Part shown: positions 46,700 to 58,402 of the stretch, one piece after another | How the letters are laid out: each line of letters begins with the position of its first letter | Position numbering within the stretch: position 1 is the first letter of the stretch | DNA from: Pararge aegeria | Taxonomy: Eukaryota > Arthropoda > Insecta > Lepidoptera > Nymphalidae | Reading direction: 5' to 3' | Assembly: GCF_905163445.1 (NCBI RefSeq) | Contig: NC_053187.1 | Location: 9,362,001-9,426,000 of the forward strand | DNA: 64,000 nucleotides | Position numbers and translations under genes: made by a program | The notes under the pieces: model-generated | What the model was told of the DNA's origin: nothing | Database searches by the model: none | Seen by the model: only the letters and a program-made list of their open reading frames with translations

Positions 46700-46890
46700 A
46701 AGATCATTGTTGTAGGTATAAATGAAAGCACGGTCCGATGCTCTTGCTTTGACGTTCTCTGCCGCTGACTCGTTCACAATGCAAAGTCCCGGCAAGATTT
46801 TGATCGTGATTCAACTGTTGGGCATGCTTTTTCATCACAAAACTTTCAACAGGGCTCTTAAGTATCCACTCGAATCCCTAACCGTATTTC
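46700..46890 (-). pseudogene. Coding-like patch, open on both strands
   Basis: GC-richer segment. On the minus strand, a frame opening after 'acggttag' (acceptor-like, in phase) reads 'GFEWILKSPVESFVMKKHAQ' then 'QLNHDQNLAGTLHCERVSGR' and on to a TGA about 60 codons later. The plus strand (46722-46985) is also open for 87 codons. The text may belong to an interspersed repeat, so a decayed transposon ORF is as likely as an exon. Not identified. Confidence 0.3.
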
Positions 46891-47214
46891 CATTTTGGCT
46901 TTTATCGAATTCCATTTTTAAATTCAAAATTTGCGAGTCGCTACAATGTAGGTGGACTTTATTGAGGCTTCCGTGTGAATTTTAATACCGGAGGAGCTTC
47001 AGATAAAATTATTTCCATATTACCGACAAGTAAGTAAAACCGGTAATCTCTTAATTTTGTGAGTACGAAGTTAAAAAATAACACAATCTGGCCTCGACTC
47101 TCTTTATGGAAACGGTTCAGTTCCTTAACGAGATTTTAATATCCGTCATCAATAACTGCTAAATATGTTTTCCACTCAAATCTTCCAATGTTATTCTAAA
47201 GGTAACGCATTAGA

Positions 47215-47268
47215 AGTAACCTTGCGCAAAAAACAACAAACAGTTATTGTTTTTTGCGCAAGGTTACT
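47215..47268. repeat. Perfect palindrome, 22-bp arms
   Basis: Arms 47215-47236 and 47247-47268 (core 'aaccttgcgcaaaaaacaa') are exact reverse complements around a 10-nt loop. Confidence 0.95.
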
Positions 47269-47734
47269 GTCAATCGGAACAGAAATTATTAATAATCCAC
47301 TATTAGCTTATTTATTAACGTTCCACGACTGGGCGTGTGACCCACCAATGGAAAGAGAGAATTTTAGATGATAGACAAACCAATGTCTAAAATGTGTCTA
47401 ACCGTAGCGAGCTCTAACGATGTGATAGTGTGTAATGTTAGTGATAAAGCTTAACGTGCTTTCCTAGGAATCGGAAATTGCCATTTTCCTTGCTTATTTT
47501 AAAAATGTCATGAAATAAAAGTACTAATATCTAGACATTTTGGAGTATTTCGGTTGTTTAAGATTTTTTTATACTGATATTTCCTCAATGTGTAAGATGA
47601 CAAACTTATTTCAGTAAAAATAAAAAATTAAAATTAATGATGAACACAACGACTGCTAGAATGCATCGAGAATGACAAAAAAATAATAAAATTAATAGGT
47701 ATCTGTACGGAAGTGGCTAAAGAAAAAGCCGATT
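47269..47734. other. Unique DNA
   Basis: No feature recognised. The 68-codon ORF at 47165-47371 spans the palindrome and is not credible. Confidence 0.5.
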
Positions 47735-47912
47735 ACAAACAACTTAACGACGGCCATCTTCGACTGATTTTTATTAAACATAGTTACACTCCCTACTCAT
47801 TCACCTTTCAAGAAAAAAAAACAAAATAAAAATCGGTTCATCCGTTCGGAAAATGCGATGCCACAGACAGACACACACAACACAGACACGACTAACTTAT
47901 AATACAAAAAAA
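47735..47912 (+). mobile_element. Non-autonomous element 3' part
   Basis: 'aaaaatcggttcatccgttc', 'gcgatgccacagacagacac' and 'cttataatac' are typical lepidopteran repeat text. Confidence 0.6.
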
Positions 47913-49164
47913 GATAAAAATAATTGCATACTGTATTCGAATCCGATCATTTTACGATAAGAACTGTAAAACTCCGCACATCTATTTATCCACCCAGTGC
48001 TCTTATTAGCTTGAACGTATAAGATGGTCTAAAGTGAGCATAAGTTAGGTATCTCGTATTACCGTTAGCGGCGAAGTGGCGCCGGCCTTACGCTAGTTCT
48101 TACGTACTGTTGAATAAACTCATATTCCACATTGTAAGTGATATTCGATATCCCACACCTGAATATTTATTTTGTAAAGGTTGTATGGTCAAAGTTCATC
48201 CACAAAAGTAACCGTCGTCGGGCAAAATTAATCATTTACTTTCACGTGAATTCAATTATCTATATAGGTATAGTTTGTTTGTTTGGTCTGCAATATTTTA
48301 ATTAATCTGTGGTTTTATTTAAATGATAAATTATATAGTTTTGTCTTACCCCTTTTAGCATTGACAACGATTATGAGGATATCCTCAAGAACATTCTGGT
48401 TCCCGTTTATAATCGCAGTTAGTTATTTGGCAACTTGTAAGTACCTGAAATCATATAAATTATGCTTGAGATTAACACTTTAGTAACTATTACGCAATAC
48501 TTAATCCCAATATGGAGTCATGCGCTCAGAAGTAAAATATATAGTGCACCTTTCTTATAGTTAATAACAAAATTGCGCATTAGAAGTATCCTAAAGAAAC
48601 CTTGTCATACCGATTACTTTCCGGGCCATAATTATTAAGTAGGTAGGTATATTACTATTAGACATAACACATGTCAATCGGTTCCTCCAGTATTGCATTT
48701 ATGATATAACTAGAGATATATTGAAAACAAGTAGAAATTATACTAATTTAAAATCTATGTAAGGCTCGTATAGAGTTTTGACGTTTCTATAGAACTTTAA
48801 ATTTTGTATGGGGTATACAAACATCAGAAGGTTACATAATAATGTTTAAGAATTATCTAAATCTTAAATGCCTGTGGCCTGTCATTTTACGTATGTATCA
48901 GGTACATCAGAGTATAGGCGCCGGCCGTTTAAGATATAAATCCTAGGTTTGCGTAGGATGAAATCATCGGTTTCAGATGTACGTCACAGATGCAGCCTCA
49001 AGATTAGACGTGCGTACTTACGAGGCGCGTGGTAGAATTAAACAAATACTTGTGATTAAAAACTATCTAACCCTAAACAAATCTGATAAAGTTTCAACTT
49101 GAAATTAATAAAATTATTACGTAATGATAAAAATTATGGTGGACATTTGGTGGTGTTTGGTCGT
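47913..49164. other. Unique DNA
   Basis: Two GC-richer patches (48,070-48,100 with 'gtggcgccggccttacgc', and 48,915-49,035) show no convincing frame. Confidence 0.45.
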
Positions 49165-49319
49165 CCTTTCTTCACGCCCTAAGTAAGCACCCAATAAACT
49201 TGATTTTTGGCATATAGTTGGTCAAAAGGACGGAGAGTAACATAGGCTAACATTTATCCCAGGAAAACAAACGGCTCCAACAGAATAAACGCGAAGGAAG
49301 AACGCAGGCATCAGCTAGT
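49165..49319 (+). mobile_element. CTAG-type element, 3' end AGCTAGT
   Basis: 'ttgatttttggcatatagtt', 'ggacggagagtaacataggc' and terminal 'gcaggcatcagctagt'. Confidence 0.65.
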
Positions 49320-49878
49320 GTTATTCTACGTTAGATTGTTTATTTGTTACCATCGGGGGTTACAAACCAGACAAAATAAGGTAGGTTTGTTCAAATAATA
49401 GGCGTGATAAAATTATTTACCTAATATGTAGTCCCGTAAGCGAACGTTATTTATAAGTGATGTGAACACACACATAAATCAGAACCAATTCTATTAAGTT
49501 TCCCCTTTAATCGAAACTGCAAAGCAATATGAAAGGGAACTTTCTTTTACCGGTTCAGCTTGACTTTAAACATTTATTACACGAAGTTCAAACAGTCTGA
49601 CAAAGTTAACGTATTGGTATTTATTGAGGTAGGTATTTCCTAATAATGTAGCGGAGAGGAAATGGTCTAAGAATGTGGGAAGCGAAGGATAGAATGTGGA
49701 CCAGAAGTCATCTCAAAGTTTTTTTTACAGTAATAAAACTACTTACTAAAGTGATTTGATTCTTAAGATTTTCGTCGCTGCGTGCTGGTGCCAATTTCTA
49801 TGTACACAGATATATTTTTGAACTTTTTTAACTAAATTGACAAGTCTGAATATAGTAAGATCCTTTTTCGATGTGTAA
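49320..49878. other. Unique DNA
   Basis: No feature recognised. Confidence 0.5.
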
Positions 49879-49984
49879 GAAAAACATTCATGCTCATCAC
49901 ACAAACATTTTCCAGTAGTGGGAATCGAACCCACGGCCTTGGGCTCAGAATGCAGGGTCGCTGCAAACTGCGCCAATCGGCCAT
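49879..49984 (-). mobile_element. SINE-A head, 3' truncated
   Basis: Minus strand: 'ggccgattggcgcagtttgc', B-box-like 'gggttcgattcccac', 'tggaaaatgtttgtgtgatg'. The body stops near 'gaatgtttttc' and no tail remains, so a later deletion removed it. The 89-codon ORF is spurious. Confidence 0.75.
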
Positions 49985-50404
49985 TTATAATCAGCAAAAA
50001 AAAGAAACTAAACAAGTATAATAGCCTATTTTAAGTATGATTCCCAGTTCCAACTAGTGCGTTCCATAACCTTGTTTACGTTATAGCATATACATACATA
50101 TGTATAGCGCAATTTCGTGAAAATGGGTTAGAAATAGTCCATGGCATTATCTTACTATGTTAACTAGTTAATTGTTACGTTGTGAATTATTAGAGACTTT
50201 ATATTAAATGTAGATACAATGAGAGCCGATTGAATAACAAAAGGCCCTAAATGGTCGCGTTCTAGTTCTGCGTAAGGGACAGATGTAATACTTGGAAATG
50301 TAAACGATGAAGTGAAAATGTAAAAGGTTAGACATAATAATATCGCATTACGTTGTTGTTCCAATAAATAGGCCTTTCAGATTTAATATATTTTGTATAT
50401 TATT
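49985..50404. other. Unique DNA
   Basis: No feature recognised. Confidence 0.5.
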
Positions 50405-50640
50405 ACATTACGGAAGTTGTGTCAGCGCAGTGAGCTAGACTTCACTTTCGAGGGGCCGAGTTCGAATCCCAGCCCGCATCTCTCGAATCGTGAGGAAACC
50501 TGCATGCCTGCGAGCTTCATATAGTGTTCTCATATGTGTGTGTCCACCAATTCGCACTGGGCCAGCGTGGTGGACTACGGCCTTAACCCCTTCTCTTTGT
50601 AGGGGGAGGCCGGTAATATTGATATGATGATGATGATGTT
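50405..50640 (+). mobile_element. SINE-B with internal deletion
   Basis: Head 'tgtcagcgcagtgagctaga', strong B-box-like 'cgagttcgaatccca', then 'gtgaggaaacctgcatgcct', 'gggccagcgtggtggactac', and (GAT)n tail. The TGCGTTTTAA segment of fuller copies is missing. Confidence 0.85.
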
Positions 50641-50651
50641 TTTTACATTTA

Positions 50652-50870
50652 TTTATCTACAATGTAGCCCTTGCCTGCAATATCACCTGGTAGCAAGATA
50701 TTATGCAGTCCAAGATGCATCTAACCTAGCGGACTAGCATGTTGGAGATGTGGCAATTATATTAAACCTATACTCCTAAACGGTTTCTACATCGGCATCG
50801 TAACGGAGCGCTAAATCGCAGGGCGGCGCGTTTTTGTCGTAGGGGTACTAGCCATAAACCTTTCATATTC
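50652..50870 (-). mobile_element. SINE-C, body and 3' end
   Basis: Plus 'gtagcccttgcctgcaatat', 'gcagtccaagatgcatctaa' and 'gtaacggagcgctaaatcgc'. Confidence 0.8.
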
Positions 50871-50898
50871 TTTCGGCAATGCTTTGTCTTTCAATAAG

Positions 50899-50950
50899 TC
50901 TACAGTCAACGTACCAGTACGTTGACTGTAGATATCGCTTTTAAGCGATA
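50899..50950. repeat. Two adjacent perfect hairpins
   Basis: TCTACAGTCAACGTAC, CA, exact reverse complement (50899-50932), followed with no gap by TATCGCTT-TT-AAGCGATA (50933-50950). Confidence 0.9.
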
Positions 50951-50999
50951 ATTCAGCCTAATGTACCGTTTCTTTCTTAATTTCAATTATGTTTTTTTT

Positions 51000-51055
51000 A
51001 TTGCTTTGTCTTTGGTGTACAATAAAGTGTATTTGATTTGATTTGATTTGATTTA
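51000..51055 (+). mobile_element. LINE 3' end with (GATTT)n tail
   Basis: 'tctttggtgtacaataaagt' then about five GATTT/TGATT units. Confidence 0.7.
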
Positions 51056-51498
51056 ATTATATGATATAAGTAACTTTTACATATTGACTGTCTTAAATAT
51101 TTGTCTTAAATTTTATAAATTCCAAGGATAACACGTGAAATTACTAAATACATGAAAGGCAAAGTGTACATTATTGTGTCAACTGAAACGTATTGATGAA
51201 ACCATTGTTTTCATTCCAAAGAAGTAACGCGAGTACGTGTAGTGTGTTTCTGCGGCTACATTCCTTGAAGATATCAAACTACATTGACATTTCCTCCAAT
51301 GAGCTAATGTGTCATATTAGCTAACACTCGGTTTCTGTAACTTATACTTATTTCAACTTCAGCGATTTTTCATAGCGATGTGAATTGTTTTATGTAATCG
51401 TAATTTTAAGGATATCGTAAAAAGAGTAAAAAGTATAATTCAGATGACAAAAGAAGCGGTGATAGCCTAATGGAGTAACTTACAGTTGTAAAAACAAA
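51056..51498. other. Unique DNA
   Basis: No feature recognised. Confidence 0.5.
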
Positions 51499-51543
51499 TG
51501 TTTTAATAATATTAGGACTTATGGTCCTAATATTATTAAAACA
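51499..51543. repeat. Perfect palindrome, 20-bp arms, 5-nt loop
   Basis: TGTTTTAATAATATTAGGAC (51499-51518), loop TTATG, exact reverse complement (51524-51543). It creates part of a spurious 109-codon minus ORF. Confidence 0.95.
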
Positions 51544-52420
51544 GTTTATTCTGTTGCCATTACCGTGATACCATTTGATCTGAATAAATCTACACGTTAA
51601 TGTAGATAAATAATAAAATCGCTTATAAATCTTAACACAGACATGATGTTTTGCTTGCCACTGCATATTTTTGTGTATCAAAAAGCATTGATCTTGGTGT
51701 GCGTTGTTTAATATATTTTTTTTAATGTTAATCATACTGCAATACTCACCCCTATATACTACTATACCTATGAATGATTATATGAAGTATGATGAATAGT
51801 GACATAGGAAATTGGCATGATGACAGTAGGAAAGAATCGCTTAAATATTGAGTGTATCTAATCATTTAAGATTAATGTTTCATAAAAAACGTATTTTTAT
51901 TCTTATTCAAAGTGAGATTGGTATTTATTTTGGGATGGGACTTACTAAGTTTTAATTTACCTAGTACGTCCCGAGTACTACTATGAGACCCAGCGAGCGT
52001 TTTCGATATATATTTGCAATTTACATCAACAAAACCTTTAATTTCGTCAAAAATAAGATAATTTTTGGATATAGTAGGTACTTCAGAACATCTTAGAGCT
52101 GTTTTTCAAAATTTGTCATCATGCCTATTTACACTGGGTAAACATTAAAAATGCTCTGTCGCACCCAGTGAGCGCTTACAATAATCTATAACTCGATGGA
52201 AATAATTGTTAGTATATAAGTCCATAACACTTTCGTTGGGTTTCCATGTTTATAGTCGTGAACTCGGTCGATAATTCGACGCCCGCAGCATTGAATTAAG
52301 ATAACCAATTTTATTAGTACTGTTTCAATTTGTTAAACATTTTTCATTAACTCAGCTACTTATGCGAGCTTTCTCAACAATTAATGGATATAATGTATAC
52401 ATTATTATGATTTATTTTGT
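51544..52420. other. Unique AT-rich DNA
   Basis: No feature recognised. Confidence 0.5.
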
Positions 52421-52600
52421 CATCCTCAGTTTATTTATGTCCCACTGCAAGGAACAGGCCTCCTTATAGAGAAGGATTTTAGAACTTTGACCCACAACGC
52501 TTCTGCAAATTTGCCGTCGTTTTTATTACATATTCGTGATATAAAGCTGAACCGATTGCTTCACGTGATCTTCGAAACACGAGCTTCAATTACTGTGTTC
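52421..52600 (-). repeat. Interspersed repeat, minus
   Basis: 'tatgtcccactgcaaggaac', 'ggcctccttatagagaagga' and 'actttgacccacaacgcttc' match the copy at 60395. Confidence 0.6.
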
Positions 52601-54361
52601 CTGACTGATAGTAGCTAAGAATGGAAACAGAAGAATCTAATAAATAATTAAATTTCCGAAGTACTAAGTTTACCAACAGCGCTCAAACGGTAATATTTTA
52701 ATATGGTTGACACCCTGGTTTGAAAATCATCTTTTTCGTTCCAGGGAAGTTAAAGTATGTTATTTGAAACTGTAATTTTATAATAATATAGTTTCAAGCG
52801 ATAGTACCAAGCCCATAAAATTTTTCATTGCAAGAGTTTATTAATTTTTCCGGAATTAATTAAAATTTATCGGTAAATTACGCAATTTTAATAAATTGAT
52901 TGGTTTTATCTTATGTTAACTAACCACAGTTCCATTGTTTGTTCGCGGAATGAACGCTTGAAGCGACATGTAAAGAAAGAACACAAAACCTGTGAAGATT
53001 TTTCATTTCACCCAAAATAGCCAGGAAAATCAGTTTAAAAACAAAATAAAACCTCACAACTGCGTGACTATTCTTTAAATAATTACCACGCTGCGTTCTA
53101 TTTTTTATACATAAAAATTGCATAAATGTGCCTCCATACTGATTTTTTTTGCGTATATTTGTTTGTTAAATCCGCCACATCGTAAATAATAAGCGAACGC
53201 TTACACAAACATACAAACAGATGGACAAAATTAAAATCAAACTGTTATAAATAAATATTTAATTGATTAAAAGAAAGTAAAGCTCCATGAATATTATCTA
53301 TTTATGAAATAACCTTGAAGCCGTTATATTAATCTACATTTTATCGTACTTTTGAATTGCCATTATCGATATAAATAGATAATTAACTATGTAATCTTTC
53401 ACGTACCTAAATTACAGTAAGATAACACTAGAGTTTGTTTACATTTGATGCAAATTGATCAGTATACTTCCGTGTCCACATTCTTAACTCGTAGTATGAA
53501 CTTGGCCTTTGACTAGTCTTGAGATTGAGTCAACTGATATGAAGACGACTACTCGCCACTCAACGTACGATATTCATTGAAACAATTAATATTATGGTGT
53601 AATAAATTTATCTCAGATGCTCCAATAAAACTATCAAGATACTGCTTTAAATAGTAAGACTGTTTTAAATATCATGTATTTATTAAACATAAGCAAAGCC
53701 ACGCGATTTCGTCCACTTAAAGTTTCTGATAAGTTTCCTATATATACTTTCTTTCACTATTCGACACAATATTCACACAAAAATTTTATTTTAAAATACA
53801 CCCGCCTTAGAGTAGTTTTAGAAAGAAAGAAAAAAAATATTTTTTACATTGCGCCACACATTACAACATTACCAACACCACATATGTTATGTGTGGCAAA
53901 ACCTAGAAAAAAGGTTTTACCATGTTAATGAAATAATTTTATAGTAAAAATATAGTATTATTCTAAAAATCAAAATATAAAATTTTAATCATACAAGAAG
54001 CAACATTAAAAACTTTTATCGACTTTTGTAACGACAGCGATTGAAAAAATATTGTTTATTAACAATCGTATAACTTTTTTTAAAATAGACAAAATTTATA
54101 TATTAATTTCACATAATCTGACGACACATAAATATTAGAAATAGAGTTCAGGAAATCGGGATATTTTCCATTACATTAAGGATCTTTTTTTAAATTTCCT
54201 AAAATATTAATAGTTATTGAGTTAAAAACAAAAAATGGTATCTTAATTTGTTAGTAACAATTGCAATTTTTAATGTGCCATGTGTTTTTTTAGACGCAAT
54301 TCCAAATCGAATGAGCCACATTTTTAACTTGTGATTTATAGCCTTATAATTTTATTTTGTT
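52601..54361. other. AT-rich unique DNA
   Basis: A/T content is highest here. An 84-codon plus ORF at 53674-53928 has no domain. GCCACACAT/ATGTGTGGC near 53,850-53,890 is a weak inverted pair. Confidence 0.5.
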
Positions 54362-54731
54362 ACATAGGCTGTTTGGGATTATTTTGTTTATAAATGTATA
54401 TTAGATACATATATCTATATATTCTATTTATTAATTTTGAAAACAAAAATATGTTTATATTTAATATTTCAGTACCTACCAGTAATATTAATTAATGACA
54501 GCTGTCTATAAATTCACATGAGTTAAGGCTGAGTTTGAGAGTGAATTTTATTTTATTAGATAGGTTATTTAAGATTACTTTGTTTATAAATGTATTTTAG
54601 AGACAGATATTTATATCTATATATTCTATTTTTTATAACATAAAAAAATCTTTTTATTAAATAATTCAGTACCTACCAGTAAGATTAATTAATTACAGCT
54701 GTCTATAAATTCACATGAGTTAAGGCTGAGT
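54362..54731. repeat. Two-copy tandem duplication, period 197 bp
   Basis: 54362-54534 and 54559-54731 align along their length. They share 'tttgtttataaatgta', 'atctatatattctatt', 'cagtacctaccagtaa' and, nearly unchanged, 'agctgtctataaattcacat' then 'gagttaaggctgagt'. The end block is much better conserved than the middle. Confidence 0.9.
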
Positions 54732-55167
54732 ACCCATCATCAATTGGCATGTGAAATAGCATCGATGTCGTCGTAACTCATAGTTACAGAGGAGCGCGGG
54801 TCTAGTTCATGATTAACTTCTTCCGTATACAGGGTCAACTATCAAGGGTCATGACGCCCCATGAGAGAAGCGACCCAGGGAATATCTCCAATACCGTTAG
54901 CACATACGACTTTCACTCTCCCAATGAAATATAAATTAAATTGGAATGCATAATAACATGACGCTTATTACGAAAAACAAACGCTATTAGTTAAAATCGC
55001 GTAGTTTTCTCTGTTCTTATGACTACGTGCGTCGTGCAATGAATAAGTAATAGTTATAATCTTATATTTATGATAATTAAATCGAAGATGTGCGGTGATA
55101 GTCCATCAATGTAATATTACTGGCCTTATCGTGAAGGAAGTTATGATGATAACACCATGCGTCTTGT
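54732..55167. other. Unique DNA
   Basis: 54,740-54,900 is GC-richer ('catcgatgtcgtcgtaactc', 'gggtcatgacgccccatgag') with no open frame of note. Confidence 0.5.
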
Positions 55168-55485
55168 CGACCTCCCTGGCGCAATGCTGAGCGCTGTGAA
55201 TTTAAGTAGGAGGTCCCGGGTACGGTTTCCAGCAGGGGCAATTTGGGAATTTGTAATTTTTGAATTTTCTTGTGGGAGGCTGTGACTGTGGCTAGTTACC
55301 ACCCTACCGACAAAGAGGTGCCGCTAAGCGATTTAGTGTTCCGATGCGATGTCGCGGAAAAACCGATTAGGCGTATGACTTCCATTCTCCCTAACAGGTT
55401 AGCCCGCTACCAACTTATACTGCATCATCACTTACCACCAGATGAGATTGCAGTCAATGGCTATCTTATAGTGGAAACAAAACGC
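55168..55485 (+). mobile_element. SINE-C, full length
   Basis: The reference copy here. A-box-like 'ccctggcgcaatgctgagcg', B-box-like region 'gtcccgggtacggtttcc', body 'gtggctagttaccaccctac', 'aagcgatttagtgttccgat', 'aacaggttagcccgctacca', and 3' end 'gagattgcagtcaatggcta'. The 84-codon ORF at 55270-55524 lies within it and is spurious. Confidence 0.9.
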
Positions 55486-55519
55486 GTCAGAGCACTCCAT
55501 AAACTGGCTCCGCTGGCTG

Positions 55520-55565
55520 GTTGATGGTTATGATGATGATGATGATATAATGATGGTGATGATAC
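55520..55565. repeat. GAT/TGA-rich microsatellite
   Basis: 'tgatggttatgatgatgatg' and following units just beyond the SINE-C end. Confidence 0.7.
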
Positions 55566-56079
55566 TAATTCCTTAGGCAGAAACTCCAAATTCGACTGAA
55601 CTTAATAATAAACGTGGCATAACGTTGGAATAGTTAGTTATTCAGTGTTTTGCCACACTTCAACAGGCAGCGCCAATTAAATGTCAGACGATGAAATAAC
55701 ACTGAATACTCGTATTTATGCCGACGTTATGCCACGTTTTTAATAAGGGGTCATTGAACGAAGAATTTCACTACTTTAATACGTTATAACAATTAAATTA
55801 CGTTAACACATTAATATTTGGCCACACAGTGTGTTTAGGTGTGTGAAATTAACTCTTGCGTCAGAACATTTACTATTACGAAAGATGGCACAATTGTTTA
55901 CATTGTAATTAAACCGTGAGGTAAAGTGATATGGCTTGTTCACTCATGTAATAACTCACTATAGTATAATATAATCCTGTCGTCGTACTGTATCTAAAGT
56001 CATTTTAAAATTTATTTATTTTCGTTACGTGTTGTACAAGACGACTATGGCAATAAACGAAGACTCAGCGTCCTCTGTT
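55566..56079. other. Unique DNA with inverted pair
   Basis: 'taataataaacgtggcataa' (from 55601) and 'cgttatgccacgttttt' (55724 on) form an imperfect inverted pair about 110 bp apart, as does 'cagtgtt'/'aacactga', so this may be a decayed foldback element. Confidence 0.5.
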
Positions 56080-56205
56080 CTATTACTAACTTCTACGGCA
56101 ATCACCAACGGCCCAATGTGATGATTATGACCAATCCCTCCCGTTGGGATTGGCCTATAGTCCAGCAGTAGTCTGTTAAAGGCTCATCATCATCATCATC
56201 AAAGC
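56080..56205 (+). repeat. Tail-X repeat
   Basis: 'caatcaccaacggcccaatg', 'tgatgattatgaccaatccc', 'tccagcagtagtctgttaaa', then (ATC)n shared with the LINE tail that follows. Confidence 0.75.
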
Positions 56206-56206
56206 T

Positions 56207-56545
56207 CTACAGCCCTGGGTGGGCCTTGGCTTGGTCAAGCATATTTCTCCATTTGAGGCGGTCAGAAGCTGCTTCTTTCCAGCTCCGAACTCCCAGAACC
56301 CTCATATCCCTCTCAACTCCATCACTCCACCGACCCCTAGGTCGTCCTCGGCTTCTACGCCCCTCCAAAGTGCCCTCCATCAACCTCTTTGGCGCTCTCG
56401 TGCCTTCCATGCGTTGCACATGCCCTGCCCATTGCATTCTTAACAGTTTGATAGTTCTGACGACATTCGGTTCTTTAAATAGTTCGTATAGCTCGTGATT
56501 ATACCGAATGCGCCAAAAACCATTATCCTGCATAGCACCAAACAC
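56207..56545 (-). mobile_element. RTE-type LINE reverse transcriptase C-terminus
   Basis: The only intact long frame of transposon origin: 112 codons on the minus strand. It contains 'NHELYELFKEPNVVRTIKLL', 'RMQWAGHVQRMEGTRAPKRL', an RGRPRGRW block and the end 'AKAHPGL' plus stop. These are the conserved C-terminal motifs of a widespread animal endonuclease/reverse-transcriptase LINE. A (GATGAT)n tail follows on the minus strand. Endonuclease and polymerase domains are absent, so the copy is 5' truncated and inactive. The intact frame suggests a fairly recent insertion. Plus-strand ORFs here are shadows. Confidence 0.85.
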
Positions 56546-56564
56546 TGCTAAAGGCTATCGATGA

Positions 56565-56642
56565 AGTATTTCTAATCGGTTTATAGACGCGGCATCGTAC
56601 TGAAACGCTTCATCGCTTGGCGGCACGTCTTCTTCGGTAATA
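56565..56642 (-). mobile_element. SINE-C internal fragment
   Basis: Plus 'gcggcatcgtactgaaacgc' and 'catcgcttggcggcacgtct'. Confidence 0.7.
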
Positions 56643-56853
56643 TCTTTTAAAAGTTGGTTGGAAACTATCATGAGCATGAGATATCAATTTCATGTTGAAA
56701 AAACCAATCTATCCGGACGTATTACACGCATTCCGAGCGTCAATCGTAATAACTAAGACATCCGATTGTATCCCTTTTCAAGAAAATGCACAGTGAAAGA
56801 CAAAAAAAAATATATATAGATTTCAAACTAAGATTTTCGTGTTTAATCAACAT

Positions 56854-56953
56854 TTCTTAAATATAGTTAAAGGGGTACATACTAGTTGGGTCGAAATATC
56901 GACAAATCCAAAAATATTATCGTGGTATGTACCCGTTGAACCATATTTAAGAA
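56854..56953. mobile_element. Palindromic MITE, 31-bp inverted repeats
   Basis: Arms 56854-56884 and 56923-56953 match at 27 of 31 positions (outer 'ttcttaaatat', inner 'gggtacatac'). The 38-nt centre includes GTCGA-aata-TCGAC. I recall the 'gggtacatacc' element as a common lepidopteran repeat. No coding capacity. Confidence 0.8.
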
Positions 56954-58139
56954 AAATATAAATGAATCGAATCCAGTATAACATACTCGTGTTTATATTA
57001 AAATGCATCTCAGGAACTTCTCTTTTGAACGCATTCTATAGAATAAGCAGTAATTGGCATGATTACCCTCCAAACTGGTATCGAACCTGAACTATATCGA
57101 GTAAAATTTGGCTTCGCTTTAAAATAAGGTAAAATTACTGGGTGGGAAGCGCTCGAACAGGCATCATTTATATCCGTCTGTAAGAATAAAATTTCGTTTA
57201 CTTCGGAACTTTTGGGACAAATCTTCGGTGTCGCGTAATAAACATGTAAACGATTTTTTGAATTAACTAATATACAACTAAGACTACTGTGTAACTAAAT
57301 TGAATCGTTTTGCAAGATATATAAGCAAATTGTGTTTGCCGCACACAAATATATGAGGGATATACATTTCCAAGATTATCTTGTGATTGTCCTCTAGAAA
57401 AGGTTTACTTTCGTTACGAGGTATAGGATTATTCACAACAAAATAGTCACATTCTGGTCTGGTTTAATTGAAGGTTTCGGCCGTAATGGAGACCAATGAA
57501 GTATGAATATTAAAAACCTAGTATTTTTTATTTTGCTAACGCACTAACTAATCACACCTTATCCACACCTTTATAAAAATGGCTAATCCAGCTTTTATAA
57601 ATGGAATCAGTTTTTTTTAAGTTTTAGTTGGGTACTGAAATTGTAAAGCATATTATGTGATCATCAAAAGTGTTAAAGGTAGCAACATTTTGAAAATAAT
57701 ACCAGATGTAAAAACACAATCTTTAACGAAATTTAATATAACACATCCCGGGATTTGATTTTCCATCTGATGCTAAGAAAGTTTTGTGGTTTGAGATAGC
57801 TTAAGCCAAGAACAATTTATGTGCTCTTAGATGTAACGTTTTACCTTAAAATGCATCTCAATTTTGCAAAGGAGGGAGCTCATAAATTGCTACGCCCATG
57901 AATTATATTGGTACAGATAGTGAAAGAGTACGAAATCTGAATATGTAGTGATACGCTCTGATTATCATGTATGACTTCGGCCGTACTCTTATAGTCTGTA
58001 ACATATACATTGTTACGTATTTCTACTATTAAAAAAGTGGAATTAAAAATTAAATTCCTATGTGCATGGCAGTAAAGTTGTTTAACATAAACAATTTCAT
58101 CGACAAATATAGTTACAAGCATATAGTAATATTGTCTCG
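56954..58139. other. Unique DNA
   Basis: No repeat recognised. A 109-codon minus ORF at 57880-58209 overlaps the LINE tail and has no domain. Confidence 0.5.
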
Positions 58140-58262
58140 ATCCGTACAAAGAAATCGCAGGGAGTCGCTGGATTGAAGCGGCACACAATCTTAAAGCATG
58201 GAAGTCCATACAATATACATGCGTCCAGCAGTTGACGTCTTGTGGTTGAGACGATGATGATG
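58140..58262 (+). mobile_element. RTE-type LINE 3' tail
   Basis: 'ggagtcgctggattgaagcg', 'gtccagcagttgacgtcttg' and 'gagacgatgatgatgaca' match the ends at 18605 and 30672. Confidence 0.7.
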
Positions 58263-58280
58263 ACAGATTGTTGCTAGCTT

Positions 58281-58286
58281 TTTATT
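58281..58286 (-). terminator. Poly(A) signal AATAAA for the candidate gene
   Basis: Minus-strand AATAAA lies 114-119 nt past the TAG at 58402-58400. A sensible place for the 3' end of a transcript ending in this exon, though such hexamers are common in A/T-rich DNA. Confidence 0.35.
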
Positions 58287-58402
58287 CAGGAAGTAGATCT
58301 TTAGAAAGCCATCATAATATATGCCATGTCATCGCCAACATAATCACATTAACAAAGACATTCATGGACATAAAGTTCTTGAACGACTTTTTTTAAACTC
58401 TA

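Noticed and set aside
55270..55524. 84-codon plus ORF
   Set aside because: Entirely inside the full-length SINE-C copy; the frame is a by-product of its GC-rich body.
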